Shown: positions 9,705-20,321 of the stretch, piece after piece
How positions within the stretch are numbered: the first letter of the stretch is position 1
Layout of the letters: each line of letters begins with the position of its first letter
Origin: an uncultured Acidiferrobacteraceae bacterium
GTDB taxonomy: Bacteria > Pseudomonadota > Gammaproteobacteria > Acidiferrobacterales > SZUA-150
Reading direction: 5' to 3'
Assembly (NCBI GenBank): GCA_913009895.1
Contig: CAJVXY010000007.1
Coordinates: 22,901 to 86,900 of the forward strand
Length of the DNA stretch: 64,000 bases
Program-made: the position numbers and the translations under genes
The notes under the pieces: model-generated
What the model was told of the DNA's origin: nothing
Seen by the model: only the letters and a program-made list of their open reading frames with translations
The model's database searches: none

Positions 9705-11056
9705 TGGCCAGACGCGCTGCAGGAAAAGGTGGCTCTGGTGCATCGGGTAAATTTTCCGACCTAAAGCGGCGCATATTATTTTTGCTAGGCGCATTAATTG
9801 TTTATCGCATGGGCACCTACATTCCAGTGCCTGGTATCAATGCAGCAGCCTGGGCATCGATTTTTGAACAATCTCAAAATACGATTATAGGGTTGTTCAA
9901 TATGTTTTCCGGTGGCGCGCTATCGCGTATGTCGGTTTTTGCGTTGAATGTGATGCCGTATATTTCTGCATCCATCATCATGCAATTACTGACGGCAGTT
10001 ATGCCATCGATGATGCAACTTAAAAAAGAAGGCGAAGCTGGACGTCGTAAAATTACGCAGTACACTCGTTATGCCACGGTTGCGCTGGCAACCTTCCAGT
10101 CGCTTGGTATTGCAATTGCGTTAGAGAGCCAGGTAGTTGGCGGCTCAAATGTCGTGGTCGCACCAGGTATAGGTTTTAAACTGGTTACGGTTGTTACGCT
10201 GGTGACAGGCACCATGTTTTTGATGTGGCTGGGAGAACAGATAACAGAGCGTGGCATCGGTAATGGCATATCGATGATTATTTTCGCAGGTATTGTTGCA
10301 GGCCTGCCGTCAGCAATTGGTAATACGCTGGATCTGGCTAGCCGGGGCACGTACTCACCACTGTTTGTATTGTTGTTATTTGTTGTTGCCGTGTCAGTGA
10401 CGGCGTTTGTGGTTTTTGTTGAGCGGGGGCAAAGGCGTGTTACCGTGAATTATGCCAAGCGGCAACAGGGTAATCGCATGATGGGTGGTCAGACCAGTCA
10501 CTTGCCGCTCAAGCTTAATATGGCAGGTGTGATACCACCAATTTTTGCCTCAAGTATTATTTTATTTCCGGCAACAATTGGCAGCTGGTTTGCTAATGCA
10601 AGTGGCATGGGCTGGTTGAAAGATGTTGCCACGTCAATTTCGCCGGGTCAGCCGCTTTATGTAATTTTGTATGGCGGTTTGATTATATTTTTCTGCTTTT
10701 TTTATACGGCACTGGTTTTCAGCCCGAAAGATATGGCAGATAATTTGAAGAAATCAGGTGGTTTAATTCCGGGGATACGTCCCGGCGATCAAACGACACG
10801 TTATCTTGATGGTGTGACGTCGAGGTTAACATTCTGGGGTGCCATGTATATTACCGCGGTTAGTTTAATCCCGGAATTTATGCGGGTTCAGTGGAATGTG
10901 CCGTTTTATTTTGGTGGTACGTCCTTATTGATTATTGTGGTGGTGTGTATGGATTTCATGTCCCAGGTCCAGAATCATATAATGTCCAGCCAATATGAGA
11001 GTTTGTTGAAAAAAGCCAATTTGACCGGTAATACCGGTTTTGGGATGCCCCGATAG
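9704..11056 (+). CDS. secY: Protein translocase subunit SecY
   Basis: Channel-forming inner-membrane subunit of the Sec translocon. 450 residues with about ten hydrophobic membrane segments. Recognisable stretches include [34 protein letters not shown] (plug and TM2 region), [18 protein letters not shown] (cytosolic loop) and the C5 loop [17 protein letters not shown]. Start codon overlaps the rplO stop. Translationally embedded in the spc operon as in other bacteria. Confidence 0.98.
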   Translation: MARRAAGKGGSGASGKFSDLKRRILFLLGALIVYRMGTYIPVPGINAAAWASIFEQSQNTIIGLFNMFSGGALSRMSVFALNVMPYISASIIMQLLTAVMPSMMQLKKEGEAGRRKITQYTRYATVALATFQSLGIAIALESQVVGGSNVVVAPGIGFKLVTVVTLVTGTMFLMWLGEQITERGIGNGISMIIFAGIVAGLPSAIGNTLDLASRGTYSPLFVLLLFVVAVSVTAFVVFVERGQRRVTVNYAKRQQGNRMMGGQTSHLPLKLNMAGVIPPIFASSIILFPATIGSWFANASGMGWLKDVATSISPGQPLYVILYGGLIIFFCFFYTALVFSPKDMADNLKKSGGLIPGIRPGDQTTRYLDGVTSRLTFWGAMYITAVSLIPEFMRVQWNVPFYFGGTSLLIIVVVCMDFMSQVQNHIMSSQYESLLKKANLTGNTGFGMPR

Positions 11057-11107
11057 CCATCGCAGGCTATCTATAGTTGAGAACAGGGGTACGACAGGAG
11101 AAATGTT

Positions 11108-11221
11108 ATGAAAGTAAGAGCATCAGTCAAGAAATTATGCAGAAATTGCAAAATTGTGCGCCGGAAACGGGTTGTTCGAGTGATTTGCTCGGATCCGACC
11201 CATAAACAGCGACAAGGTTAG
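11108..11221 (+). CDS. rpmJ: Ribosomal protein L36 (zinc-binding form)
   Basis: Too short for the ORF track. Translation from the ATG gives 37 residues, [20 protein letters not shown] followed by [17 protein letters not shown]. The zinc ligands C11, C14, C27 and H32 of the C+ form of L36 are all present. A GGAGAAATGTT Shine-Dalgarno region precedes it. It lies between secY and rpsM, the canonical place. Confidence 0.97.
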   Translation: MKVRASVKKLCRNCKIVRRKRVVRVICSDPTHKQRQG

Positions 11222-11368
11222 GGTTATTTGGTTGATTTTTGCCAATCTAATCAGTATTCTTGCGCGTTTTCGCGCACCAGGCAGATCTTAAGGTAGTTTT
11301 TGGGATCAGGCAGACTTCAGGCCAGAAAAGATTTTGGCTGTATAAATGTAGGTGGAGATTTAAGGTAA

Positions 11369-11725
11369 ATGGCACGTATTGCAGGTGTAAATATCCCGAC
11401 CCATAAGCACATCGAGATCGCTTTGACCTCGGTTTATGGCATCGGCCGCGCGCGAGCACAAAAAATATGTGCTTCTACCGGCATTAAAATTGATACCAGG
11501 GTTCAGGATTTATCCGAGAGTGATCTGGAGTCATTGCGTACCGAAGTTGGCAAATACACCATTGAGGGTGATTTGCGTCGCTCGGTAACAATGAATATCA
11601 AGCGTCTTATGGATTTGGGTGCATACAGGGGCATACGCCATCGTCGTGGTTTGCCTGTCAGGGGTCAGCGTACCAAAACAAATGCGCGCACCCGCAAGGG
11701 ACCAACCCGTCCTATTCGTAAGTAA
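11369..11725 (+). CDS. rpsM: Ribosomal protein S13
   Basis: Small-subunit head protein bridging to the large subunit; first gene of the alpha operon. 118 residues with [34 protein letters not shown] (helix-hairpin-helix region) and the basic tail [28 protein letters not shown]. The preceding 147-base gap after rpmJ is the longest in the block and may hold the alpha promoter or a translational control site, but I could not recognise an S4-type pseudoknot. Confidence 0.98.
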   Translation: MARIAGVNIPTHKHIEIALTSVYGIGRARAQKICASTGIKIDTRVQDLSESDLESLRTEVGKYTIEGDLRRSVTMNIKRLMDLGAYRGIRHRRGLPVRGQRTKTNARTRKGPTRPIRK

Positions 11726-11770
11726 GAAATCGACAACTGAATATATAATATATAGATACGGTAAATTAAT

Positions 11771-12172
11771 ATGGCAACCACTCCTCCAAAAACTCAATCT
11801 CGCAAAAAGCGTGCAAAAAAGAATGTCGCCGAAGCTGTGGCCCACATTCATGCATCTTTTAATAATACGATTATCTCTATCAGTGATCGGCAGGGAAATG
11901 TATTGACCTGGGCAACAGCGGGTGGCTCTGGCTTCAGGGGCTCACGCAAAAGCACCCCTTTTGCTGCTCAAATTGCAGCCCAGCGAGCAGGCGAAGCCGC
12001 AAAACAGGACTACGGTGTTAAATCACTGGAAATAAGGGTAAAGGGTCCGGGCCCAGGCCGTGAATCAGCAGTTCGTATGTTGAACAACCTGGGGTTTGAA
12101 ATTAATAATATTCTGGATGTGACGCCAATTCCACACAATGGTTGTCGTCCTTCCAAGAAACGTCGGGTTTAG
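11771..12172 (+). CDS. rpsK: Ribosomal protein S11
   Basis: Platform protein of the small subunit near the E site. 133 residues; the basic N terminus ([40 protein letters not shown]) and the C-terminal signature [18 protein letters not shown] match the family well. Thirteen bases upstream of rpsD. Confidence 0.98.
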   Translation: MATTPPKTQSRKKRAKKNVAEAVAHIHASFNNTIISISDRQGNVLTWATAGGSGFRGSRKSTPFAAQIAAQRAGEAAKQDYGVKSLEIRVKGPGPGRESAVRMLNNLGFEINNILDVTPIPHNGCRPSKKRRV

Positions 12173-12184
12173 AGAGGGTTTCGC

Positions 12185-12811
12185 GTGGCAAGGTATACAG
12201 GTTCAAAGTGCCGATTATGTCGTCGTGAAGGCGGCAAGTTATTTCTTAAAGGCGAGAAATGTTTTTCATCAAAGTGTGCTGTTGATAAACGCGCTTACCC
12301 ACCGGGTATGCACGGCCAGGCACGTCGCCGGACATCAGATTACGGCCTGCAGTTGCGTGAAAAGCAAAAATTGCGACGCATTTATGGTGTCTTAGAAAAA
12401 CAATTCGCCGCTTATTATGACGAGGCAGATCGACGCAAGGGTTCAACCGGTGAAAATCTGTTAAAGCTGCTGGAATGCCGTACTGATAATGTTGTTTATC
12501 GCATGGGTTTTGGCGTATCTCGTTCAGAAGCAAGACAGTTGGTAAGACACAATGGTGTGCTGATAAACGGGACACGAACCAACATTCCGTCTTACCAGGT
12601 AAAGCCCAGTGATAAAATTGAACTTACCGCCAAGGCCCGTGAACAGTTAAGGGTTAAAGCTGCTGTTGAAGCCGCCGAACAAAGAGGTTTACCGGAATGG
12701 CTTGAAGTTGACACCAAGTCAATGTCAGGCGTATTCAAAGCCATACCTGATCGTTCTGAGTTACCTTCAGAAATTAATGAAAGCCTAGTTGTAGCGCTTT
12801 ACTCCAAGTAA
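12185..12811 (+). CDS. rpsD: Ribosomal protein S4, four-cysteine (C+) form
   Basis: Primary 16S rRNA-binding assembly protein with GTG start, 208 residues. The N-terminal segment is [26 protein letters not shown], placing cysteines at positions 9, 12, 26 and 31, the spacing of the zinc-binding C+ form known from Thermus and Bacillus-type S4. E. coli and Pseudomonas S4 lack most of these cysteines. The S4 RNA-binding domain ([36 protein letters not shown]) is intact. Position between rpsK and rpoA is standard, so this is the main and not an accessory S4. Confidence 0.97.
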   Translation: MARYTGSKCRLCRREGGKLFLKGEKCFSSKCAVDKRAYPPGMHGQARRRTSDYGLQLREKQKLRRIYGVLEKQFAAYYDEADRRKGSTGENLLKLLECRTDNVVYRMGFGVSRSEARQLVRHNGVLINGTRTNIPSYQVKPSDKIELTAKAREQLRVKAAVEAAEQRGLPEWLEVDTKSMSGVFKAIPDRSELPSEINESLVVALYSK

Positions 12812-12838
12812 CAGTCAAGGATCAACCGAGGACCCAAT

Positions 12839-13840
12839 ATGCAGAATTCTGCTACCGAGTTTTTGACACCACGTCTTGTAGATGTGCAGACCATGAGCGA
12901 TACCCACGCGCGGATCACCCTTGAGCCCCTGGAGCGAGGCTTTGGCCATACGCTTGGTAACGCCCTGCGCAGAATTTTACTTTCATCAATGCCAGGCTGT
13001 GCCATTACTGAAGTCAAGATTGATGGCGTCCTGCATGAATATTCCACTATCGAGGGCGTCCAGGAAGATGTGATTCAGATTTTGCTTAACCTTAAGACGG
13101 TTGCCCTGCGTATGCATAATCGTTCTGAGGCAGTTCTCAAGTTAAGCAAGCAAGGACTTGGCGTGGTTACTGCCAGTGATATTGTACTGGATCACGATGT
13201 TGAAGTTGTCGATCCAGATCAATATATATGCACACTTACTAAAGACACTTCCATTGAAATGGAGTTAAAGGTTGAAATGGGGCGTGGTTACGTGCCTGTT
13301 ATGCCAACCAAGGACGAAGAAGGTCGCACAATAGGTGTGATGTTGCTGGACGCATCATATAGCCCGGTCCACAGAGTCTCCTATGAAGTTGAAAATGCCC
13401 GTGTTGAGCAAAGAACTGACCTGGACAAACTGGTTCTGGATATTGAAACCAATGGTGCAATTGATTCCGAAGAAGCCGTCCGACGGGCAGCCAATATCCT
13501 GCAGGGCCAGATTTCAATTTTTGTTGATCTCAAAAGTCCTGATACCGAAACAGAAGAAACAAAAGAACCTGAAATGGATCCCATCCTTCTGCGTCCGGTT
13601 GACGACCTGGAACTTACAGTTCGATCTGCAAACTGCCTGAAGGCAGAAAATATATTTTATATTGGTGATTTAATTCAACGTACCGAATTCGAATTGCTGA
13701 AAACACCGAATCTTGGCAAGAAATCATTAACCGAAATTAAAGACATTCTGGCGCAACATAGTCTTTCGCTGGGTATGAAACTGGAAAATTGGCCGCCAGC
13801 AGCATTGAAAGAAAAAGTTGGCGAAGTCGAGCCAGTTTAA
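12839..13840 (+). CDS. rpoA: RNA polymerase alpha subunit
   Basis: Assembles the polymerase core and contacts UP elements and activators. 333 residues. The N-terminal dimerisation domain shows [29 protein letters not shown]; a linker rich in Glu and Thr (about residues 235-250) leads to the C-terminal domain [50 protein letters not shown], with the residues used for DNA contact. Full length, in normal alpha operon position. Confidence 0.98.
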   Translation: MQNSATEFLTPRLVDVQTMSDTHARITLEPLERGFGHTLGNALRRILLSSMPGCAITEVKIDGVLHEYSTIEGVQEDVIQILLNLKTVALRMHNRSEAVLKLSKQGLGVVTASDIVLDHDVEVVDPDQYICTLTKDTSIEMELKVEMGRGYVPVMPTKDEEGRTIGVMLLDASYSPVHRVSYEVENARVEQRTDLDKLVLDIETNGAIDSEEAVRRAANILQGQISIFVDLKSPDTETEETKEPEMDPILLRPVDDLELTVRSANCLKAENIFYIGDLIQRTEFELLKTPNLGKKSLTEIKDILAQHSLSLGMKLENWPPAALKEKVGEVEPV

Positions 13841-13894
13841 AAAAACCGGTTTATAAAAAGTTTATTAACAGTTTAACAAGCACGAGGAATTATC

Positions 13895-14491
13895 ATGCGT
13901 CATCAAAAGAGCGGAAGAAAGCTCAATCGGACAAGTAGCCATCGTCAGGCTATGTTCAGGAATATGACAGCATCCCTGATTCAGCATGAGCAAATCAGGA
14001 CGACATTGCCCAAGGCAAAAGAGCTGCGCCGTGTTGCCGAGCCCTTGATCACACTGGCAAAAACAGCCACTGTTGCTAATCGTCGCCTGGCATTTTCACG
14101 ATTAAGAGATCGTGCTGCTGTTACAAAGCTTTTTAATGATCTCGGTGAGCGATTCAAGTCACGCCCGGGCGGTTATTTGCGTATTCTCAAATGTGGCGTC
14201 CGGACTGGCGATAAAGCGACAATGGCGATTGTTCAGTTAGTTGATCGCAAGACTGATGATGAACCGATTAAGGAAACAAAAACTGCCAGGAAAGAAAAGA
14301 CAGTAGCAGCCAAGCCTAAAAAAGAAGCTGGCGAGAAAGAGAAAGCGCTCGCCAAAAAAGTTAGTAAAAAGACAGCGGACAGCAAGAAAACTGCCAAGAA
14401 AAAGACTACAAAAAAAGCAGCCGCTGGCAAAACAGTAGCAAAGAAAACTGCCAAGAAAAAGGTTGCCAAAAAGAAAACAACTAAAAAATAA
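13895..14491 (+). CDS. rplQ: Ribosomal protein L17 with long lysine-rich C-terminal extension
   Basis: Exit-tunnel-side large-subunit protein. The core [56 protein letters not shown] to about residue 118 is canonical. It is followed by about 80 extra residues, mostly Lys, Ala and Thr ([26 protein letters not shown]), resembling histone H1-type or AlgP-type tails. E. coli L17 is 127 residues in total. Last gene of the ribosomal block; a terminator follows. Confidence 0.96.
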   Translation: MRHQKSGRKLNRTSSHRQAMFRNMTASLIQHEQIRTTLPKAKELRRVAEPLITLAKTATVANRRLAFSRLRDRAAVTKLFNDLGERFKSRPGGYLRILKCGVRTGDKATMAIVQLVDRKTDDEPIKETKTARKEKTVAAKPKKEAGEKEKALAKKVSKKTADSKKTAKKKTTKKAAAGKTVAKKTAKKKVAKKKTTKK

Positions 14492-14530
14492 TTAATAAAT
14501 TTTATCTGATTTAAAGTCGTGTGTAGATTT

Positions 14531-14561
14531 ATAAAAAGGCCGGTTTATCCGGTCTTTTTTA
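14531..14561 (+). terminator. Rho-independent terminator after rplQ
   Basis: AAAAAGGCCGG and CCGGTCTTTTT pair (one G-T) around a TTTAT loop, followed by a T run. It lies 40 bases after the rplQ stop and closes the roughly 14-kb ribosomal block. Confidence 0.85.
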
Positions 14562-14696
14562 TTGGAAATTAGTTACACATCTGGAGAGCTCTTTATATAG
14601 ATGGTTTTGGGCAATAAAAGTAGCACAAGATATTGGTGTCGGAATTGATTTCACATATGATGCATAAAGTAGTTTAAATAAAAAAAGGCCGGGGTT

Positions 14697-16244
14697 ATGG
14701 ATACTCTCGATAGTATTGTTTTGCTGCTTTACGTATTGGCGATCACGGGTTTTGGTCTGCTGTTTTATCGACGGGCGAGCAATACAGAAGGGTTCACCGT
14801 TGCCAACAGGCGCTTGCCGGGCTGGGTAATTGGCCTGTCAATTTTTGGTACTTATTTATCGTCTATTTCATTCCTGGCTTTACCCGGCAAAGCCTATAGC
14901 AGTAACTGGTCGATACTGGCATTTGCACTTTCATTACCGATCGCCGCTTATGTGGCAACACGCTGGTTTATTCCCCTTTATCGAAGTACCCGTGACATCT
15001 CAGCTTATGCCTATCTTGAACGCAGATTTGGTTTGTGGGCAAGAATGTATGCCGCACTGTTTTATTTGCTGACGCAACTGGCACGTATGGGCACCATTAT
15101 ATTTCTCGTTGCCCTGGCCCTGCAGTCACTAACAGACTGGAACATCGTTTATATTATTCTCATCACGGGTGTAATTATCACACTATATACCGTTGTTGGT
15201 GGCATCGAAGCGGTTATCTGGACTGATGCATTGCAAAGTATTGTTTTGACACTGGGCGCGATTACCTGTGTGGTCATTTTGTTCGTGGCTATGCCCGGCG
15301 GTGCTGAGCAAATTTTTATCATTGCCAACACCCAGGAGAAATTTTCTCTGGGTTCATTTCAGCTGGTTTTCACAGAACCTACTTTTTGGGTGATCCTTAT
15401 TTACGGTCTTGCCATAAATCTCCAGAACTTTGGTATTGACCAGTCCTATGTGCAGCGATACCAGGCCGCGGTTTCAACCAAAGAAGCCTGTAAGTCGGTC
15501 TGGATTGGAGCATTAATTTACATTCCAGTGGGCATGTTATTCCTGTTTGTTGGCAGTGCATTGTTTTCATTTTACCAGGCACAGCCTGAGTTATTACCAG
15601 TGGCCTTGCAGGCCGCAGAAGCTGCCGACAAGATATTTCCCTATTTCATTGCTACGGAATTGCCATCTGGTGTGCGGGGTTTATTAATTGCGGCACTATT
15701 TGCGGCCGCTATGAGCTCGGTGGATACCTCAATAAATTCTTCAGCAACCATACTAATGACAGATGGTTACCAAAGGCTTTTTAATCCAGCAGCGGATCAG
15801 CGCAAACAAATAATGTTTTTAAGGACTGCCACTTTAATATTGGGTTCGCTCGGTACCGGTACGGCGTTATTGATGATATCAATCAAGAGCGCCCTGGATG
15901 TGTGGTGGAATCTTGCCGGCATATTTTCAGGCGGCATGATTGGTCTGTTCCTGCTGGGCATTCTTTCACGTCGGGCGCGTTCTACTGAGGCAGGATTCGC
16001 CGTGGTGATTGGGCTGATTATAATTGTCTGGGCAGCCTTATCGAGTAAACTGGGCTGGCCTATAAAGAATCCCTTGCACCCGTTGATGACGACAGTCATC
16101 GGCACGCTGATTATATTTCTTGTGGGTGTATTGTTGTCACGCCATCGAAATCGTAAATCATACAAAAAACCAGCGCAGACAATTTACGACCTGCGGGAGA
16201 TTGAATTTGCTGATGAAACAACGGTGATTAATGATGACCATTAA
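14697..16244 (+). CDS. Sodium:solute symporter family transporter
   Basis: An inner-membrane secondary transporter of the SSS/SLC5 family, 515 residues with about 13 hydrophobic segments. Family features include FTVANRRLPGWVIGLSIFGTYLSSISFLALPGKAY near TM1-2, QLARMGTIIFLVALALQS, TVVGGIEAVIWTDALQSIVLTLGA and LLIAALFAAAMSSVDTSINSSATILMTD in TM8, where Na+ ligands sit in relatives. The substrate cannot be deduced from sequence. It stands alone between two terminators or gaps, downstream of rplQ. Confidence 0.9.
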   Translation: MDTLDSIVLLLYVLAITGFGLLFYRRASNTEGFTVANRRLPGWVIGLSIFGTYLSSISFLALPGKAYSSNWSILAFALSLPIAAYVATRWFIPLYRSTRDISAYAYLERRFGLWARMYAALFYLLTQLARMGTIIFLVALALQSLTDWNIVYIILITGVIITLYTVVGGIEAVIWTDALQSIVLTLGAITCVVILFVAMPGGAEQIFIIANTQEKFSLGSFQLVFTEPTFWVILIYGLAINLQNFGIDQSYVQRYQAAVSTKEACKSVWIGALIYIPVGMLFLFVGSALFSFYQAQPELLPVALQAAEAADKIFPYFIATELPSGVRGLLIAALFAAAMSSVDTSINSSATILMTDGYQRLFNPAADQRKQIMFLRTATLILGSLGTGTALLMISIKSALDVWWNLAGIFSGGMIGLFLLGILSRRARSTEAGFAVVIGLIIIVWAALSSKLGWPIKNPLHPLMTTVIGTLIIFLVGVLLSRHRNRKSYKKPAQTIYDLREIEFADETTVINDDH

Positions 16245-16470
16245 TGTGCGCCCATTTAAATATAAAGTAAATTCAACCTGGTAGAGCTATAAGCACTAAC
16301 TAATGTAATGTTTTCCTGGTATTACAATTGTGATTCTGCTTCGGGTTTTTAGGGGTTGGCTGGATAAACGCTACTTTGTTTCGGAAGAATGGTCTAAAAA
16401 TTGCGGTTTTTCATTGCATAATCACCCTGTAACGCAAGACAGCATTTTTAAAATATCACAAAGGAGCGAA

Positions 16471-17235
16471 ATGACTATGTTAATTTTTGGCAAGGGTTCC
16501 AGATCTCGTTTTTTAATTACTTTTAGTTTGGCTGGCTTAGCATTAATTACATTATCGGGCTGTGTCACCCAAGGCACCTATGACAACCTTTTAAAAGACC
16601 ACAATGCCCTGATCGAACAAAACAGTAAGCTGGCCAAAAGCTATGCCGAAGAAAAAGGGATTGGCAGGGATAAGGCCGAAGAAAGTGAACGATTGAAACA
16701 GGTGCTGGACAATACTTCCCAGGAATTGTCAGCAAGCAATAAGCAACTTGAGGATATTCAGTCGAAGGCCGATGAAGACAAGGCCTTGTATGCAAAATTG
16801 GTGCAAGAACTATCCGGCGAGCTAGATACCAATAAACTTACTATAAAAAAATTAAAAAATGGTATTAATGTTAACCTCACGGAGGATATATTATTTGCCT
16901 CAGGGTCAGCTCGTATCCGTAAATCCGGTCAGGAAGTACTGGGCAAGGTTGGCAAGCAGCTGGAAAAAGTACCGTATCAAATTATTGTCTCAGGATTTAC
17001 TGATAACCTGCCGATTAAAGGAAAACTGGCAAATCGTTTTCCGACAAACTGGGACCTTGCTGCTGCCAGGGCTACCAATGTAGTAAGAATTCTGGAAGAG
17101 AATAATGTGCCCAGTGAAAAGCTTATAGCCGCTTCTTATGGCGAAAATCAGCCAATTGCCGGCAACGAAACTGCCGAAGGCCGTGAGCAGAACAGGAGAA
17201 TCGAAATTCGCTTAAGACCCGTGGCAGTTAATTAA
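16471..17235 (+). CDS. OmpA-family lipoprotein with coiled coil
   Basis: Probable outer-membrane lipoprotein that anchors to peptidoglycan. The track ORF starts at 16330, but the ATG at 16471 follows AAAGGAG and begins a lipoprotein signal (LITFSLAGLALITLSGC, cysteine at residue 31), giving 254 residues. After the lipobox comes a charged helical segment (about residues 40-120), then an OmpA/MotB-type domain with ILFASGSARIRKSGQEVLGKVG, VSGFTDNLPI and the C-terminal YGENQPIAGNETAEGREQNRRIEIRLRP. Similar proteins are annotated as flagellar-motor-like OmpA proteins, but no motor gene is adjacent. Confidence 0.88.
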   Translation: MTMLIFGKGSRSRFLITFSLAGLALITLSGCVTQGTYDNLLKDHNALIEQNSKLAKSYAEEKGIGRDKAEESERLKQVLDNTSQELSASNKQLEDIQSKADEDKALYAKLVQELSGELDTNKLTIKKLKNGINVNLTEDILFASGSARIRKSGQEVLGKVGKQLEKVPYQIIVSGFTDNLPIKGKLANRFPTNWDLAAARATNVVRILEENNVPSEKLIAASYGENQPIAGNETAEGREQNRRIEIRLRPVAVN

Positions 17236-17284
17236 TTTGGTATATAAAAGAATACCAGTTTAAAATTTAGATTTTAATATATTT

Positions 17285-17316
17285 AAAAGGGCCGGTGGTT
17301 CACCGGCCCTTTTTTA
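17285..17316. terminator. Bidirectional terminator between the OmpA-type gene and uvrA
   Basis: Perfect inverted repeat AAAAGGGCCGGTG / CACCGGCCCTTTT with GTT loop, T run on the plus strand and A run (T run on minus) on the other side. It can serve both convergent genes. Confidence 0.9.
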
Positions 17317-17320
17317 TTGC

Positions 17321-20179
17321 CTAGCTTACTTTACGTTTCATTTCTTCGTGCCGAGCCAGTACCGGCGCCAGGAACTGACCGGTATAGGAATGGGCTTGCC
17401 GGGCAACTTCTTCCGGGGTGCCGGTGGCAATTACTCTGCCACCGCCATCACCACCTTCCGGCCCCAGGTCAATAATCCAGTCAGCCGTTTTAATGACATC
17501 AAGATTGTGCTCAATAACCACGATGGTGTTGCCGTGATCCCGCAGTCGATGCAGGACTTCCAGCAAGTGTCTAATATCATGGAAGTGTAACCCGGTCGTG
17601 GGCTCATCCAGTATATATAGTGTATTGCCGGTATCGCGCTTCGATAGTTCACGGGAAAGTTTAATACGCTGGGCTTCGCCACCAGAAAGCGTCGTGGCAC
17701 TCTGGCCCAGGGTGATATAGGACAAACCCACATCCATCAGGGTGTCCAGCTTACGTTTAATGACGGGTACGGCACTAAAAAATTTTGTTGCATCCTCGAC
17801 CGTCATTTTTAATACATCGTGGATATTCTTGCCTTTAAAAGTTATATCCAGGGTTTCACGGTTGTAGCGTTTGCCATTACAGACATCGCAGGGCACATAT
17901 ATATCCGGCAGGAAATGCATTTCAACTTTTATCAGTCCATCGCCCTGGCAGGCCTCACACCTGCCGCCGCGTACGTTAAATGAAAAACGACCTGGCGAAT
18001 AACCACGGGCCCGCGCTTCCTGGGTGTTGGAAAATATTTCTCTTAAAGGCGTGAACAGGCCAGTATAAGTTGCCGGGTTGGAGCGGGGGGTGCGCCCAAT
18101 CGGGCTTTGATCAATATCAACCACCTTGTCGAAATGATCCAGGTGTTTTATTTCATCACAGGGCGCCGGTTCCAGGCTACTGTTATATAAATGCACGGCC
18201 ACCGACGAGTAGAGCGTATCGTTAATCAAGGTCGATTTACCGGAACCGGATACGCCAGTAACACAGGTCAATAAACCGACCGGGATACTGACACTTATAT
18301 TTTTTAAGTTATTGCCACGGGCATTTTCGATGATCAATTGTTTGTCAGGTTCCTGGATGGAACGGGTTCCTGGTAACGGTATGGTTTCAATGCCAGATAA
18401 ATAACGACCGGTAATAGAGTCCGGGTGGCTGATGACTTCAGCCGGTGTGCCCTGGGCAATAATCTGGCCACCATGAATACCGGCACCGGGTCCGATATCT
18501 ACAACATAATCAGCCGCCCGGATGGCGTCTTCGTCATGTTCGACCACAATTACCGTGTTACCCAGATCGCGCAGGTGTTTCAGCGTAGATAACAACCTCT
18601 CATTATCACGTTGGTGTAAACCAATAGAAGGTTCATCCAGCACGTACATGACGCCAACAAGCCCGGCGCCAATTTGTGAGGCCAGGCGAATGCGCTGGGC
18701 CTCGCCACCGGAAAGGGTGTCGGCAGAACGGGACAGGGAAAGATAATCCAGGCCAACATTAACCAGGAAACCCAGGCGACTTTTTATTTCCTTGATAATC
18801 TTGTCCGCAATTTCTGCGCGGTGTCCGACCAGGCTAAGGCCTTCAAAAAATGCCAGGGCATCACCAATCGAGTACTGGGTAACTTCGGTCAAGGATCGTT
18901 GCTGGATAAAAACATTCCTGGCCTCTGTGCGCAGGCGTGTGCCGTGACAGGCATCGCAGGGTTGTTTGCTCTGGAACTTGGCCAGCTCATCCCGGACATG
19001 ACTGGAATCTGTCTCGCGCATGCGCCTTTCCATGCTTGGGATGATGCCCTCAAAAGCGTGCTTGCGTTTGTAACTAGAGCCGCGATCGTTCTGGTAAACA
19101 AAATTAATGGCCTCATCACCGCTGCCATAAAGAATTATTTTTTGAACTTTTTTTGGAATAGCAGAAAATGGTTTCTCAATATCAAATTTATAATGTTTTG
19201 CCAGTGATTCCAGCATGCTGAAGTAAAAGCCATTACGCCGGTCCCAACCCCGTATGGCACCTGCTGGCAGGGGCAGGTCGGGTTCATGAACCACTCTTTC
19301 CAGGTCAAAAAACTGGCGCATCCCGAGCCCATCACACTCGGGGCAGGCACCGGCGGGGTTATTAAATGAGAACAGGCGGGGCTCCAGTTCTGAAAGCGAA
19401 TAGCCACAATGGGGGCAGGCAAAACGGGAGGAAAATAATATCTCTTCCTGTTTTTCACCCGCCTCGTCCAGCACAACTACCTTGACCAGGCCTTCGGCCA
19501 GCTCAATTGCGGTTTCAAATGATTCGGCCAGGCGTTGTTCCTGGCCAGGTTTAATGACGGCCCGGTCGACTACCGCTTCAATGCTATGTTTGAAATTCTT
19601 TTTCAGTTTTGGTGCCTCGTCGAGACTGGTAACAATGCCGTCTATGCGAGCCCTGATATATCCCTGTGTGCGTAAACCCTCCAGGATATGCAGGTGTTCA
19701 CCCTTGCGATCCTGTATCAGTGGGGCCACCAGCAACAACTTCGTACCGACGGGCAACTCCATGACGTGATCCACCATTTGGCTGACTGTCTGCGCCTCCA
19801 GGGATACGTCATGGTCAGGACAGCGGGGATCGCCTACCCGGGCGTATAACAACCGTAAGTAATCATATATTTCAGTAATCGTACCCACGGTGGAGCGGGG
19901 GTTGTGGGAGGTGGATTTTTGCTCAATGGAAATGGCCGGACTCAGGCCCTCGATTAAATCCACGTCCGGTTTTTCCATTAAGGACAGGAATTGGCGGGCA
20001 TAGGCCGACAATGACTCGACATAACGGCGCTGGCCCTCGGCATACAGGGTATCAAAGGCGAGTGACGATTTGCCCGAGCCAGACAGGCCTGTAATGACAA
20101 TTAACTTGTCCCGTGGCAGTTCCAGATCGATATTTTTAAGGTTGTGGGTGCGTGCGCCGCGGATTTTAATACTGTCCAT
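17321..20179 (-). CDS. uvrA: UvrABC excinuclease subunit A
   Basis: DNA-damage recognition ATPase of nucleotide excision repair. The track start at 20410 is too far upstream; the ATG at 20179 gives [25 protein letters not shown], the standard N terminus, behind AGGAA. This yields 952 residues (E. coli 940). Two ABC modules are visible: Walker [10 protein letters not shown] at about residue 31 and GVSGSGKST in the second half, with signature [12 protein letters not shown] and [12 protein letters not shown]. Zinc modules [11 protein letters not shown]...CPEC and CEACQGDG...CDVC are present. Divergent from the YajR-like gene. Confidence 0.98.
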   Translation of the reverse strand: MDSIKIRGARTHNLKNIDLELPRDKLIVITGLSGSGKSSLAFDTLYAEGQRRYVESLSAYARQFLSLMEKPDVDLIEGLSPAISIEQKSTSHNPRSTVGTITEIYDYLRLLYARVGDPRCPDHDVSLEAQTVSQMVDHVMELPVGTKLLLVAPLIQDRKGEHLHILEGLRTQGYIRARIDGIVTSLDEAPKLKKNFKHSIEAVVDRAVIKPGQEQRLAESFETAIELAEGLVKVVVLDEAGEKQEEILFSSRFACPHCGYSLSELEPRLFSFNNPAGACPECDGLGMRQFFDLERVVHEPDLPLPAGAIRGWDRRNGFYFSMLESLAKHYKFDIEKPFSAIPKKVQKIILYGSGDEAINFVYQNDRGSSYKRKHAFEGIIPSMERRMRETDSSHVRDELAKFQSKQPCDACHGTRLRTEARNVFIQQRSLTEVTQYSIGDALAFFEGLSLVGHRAEIADKIIKEIKSRLGFLVNVGLDYLSLSRSADTLSGGEAQRIRLASQIGAGLVGVMYVLDEPSIGLHQRDNERLLSTLKHLRDLGNTVIVVEHDEDAIRAADYVVDIGPGAGIHGGQIIAQGTPAEVISHPDSITGRYLSGIETIPLPGTRSIQEPDKQLIIENARGNNLKNISVSIPVGLLTCVTGVSGSGKSTLINDTLYSSVAVHLYNSSLEPAPCDEIKHLDHFDKVVDIDQSPIGRTPRSNPATYTGLFTPLREIFSNTQEARARGYSPGRFSFNVRGGRCEACQGDGLIKVEMHFLPDIYVPCDVCNGKRYNRETLDITFKGKNIHDVLKMTVEDATKFFSAVPVIKRKLDTLMDVGLSYITLGQSATTLSGGEAQRIKLSRELSKRDTGNTLYILDEPTTGLHFHDIRHLLEVLHRLRDHGNTIVVIEHNLDVIKTADWIIDLGPEGGDGGGRVIATGTPEEVARQAHSYTGQFLAPVLARHEEMKRKVS

Positions 20180-20321
20180 CAGTGTTCCTGCTTGAAAGTG
20201 AACCTGATATATTACGCCGTCCCCGGTGGTCATAGCAAAGGCCATGTGTAGCACCGATAAATATAGAGACTGGCATAGTGAGATTGGTAAGTGGTAAACA
20301 GGAATATTAAGGTTATCCCCC

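Noticed and set aside
11222-11368. S4-binding pseudoknot (alpha operon leader) before rpsM
   Set aside because: The gap length would allow it, but I could not recognise the structure from the sequence.
17321-17590. Plus-strand ORFs within uvrA
   Set aside because: Antisense shadows of the conserved uvrA frame.
20180-20321. Possible LexA box in the uvrA leader
   Set aside because: CTGG and CAGG fragments are present, but no CTGT-N8-ACAG pattern was found here or before ssb.
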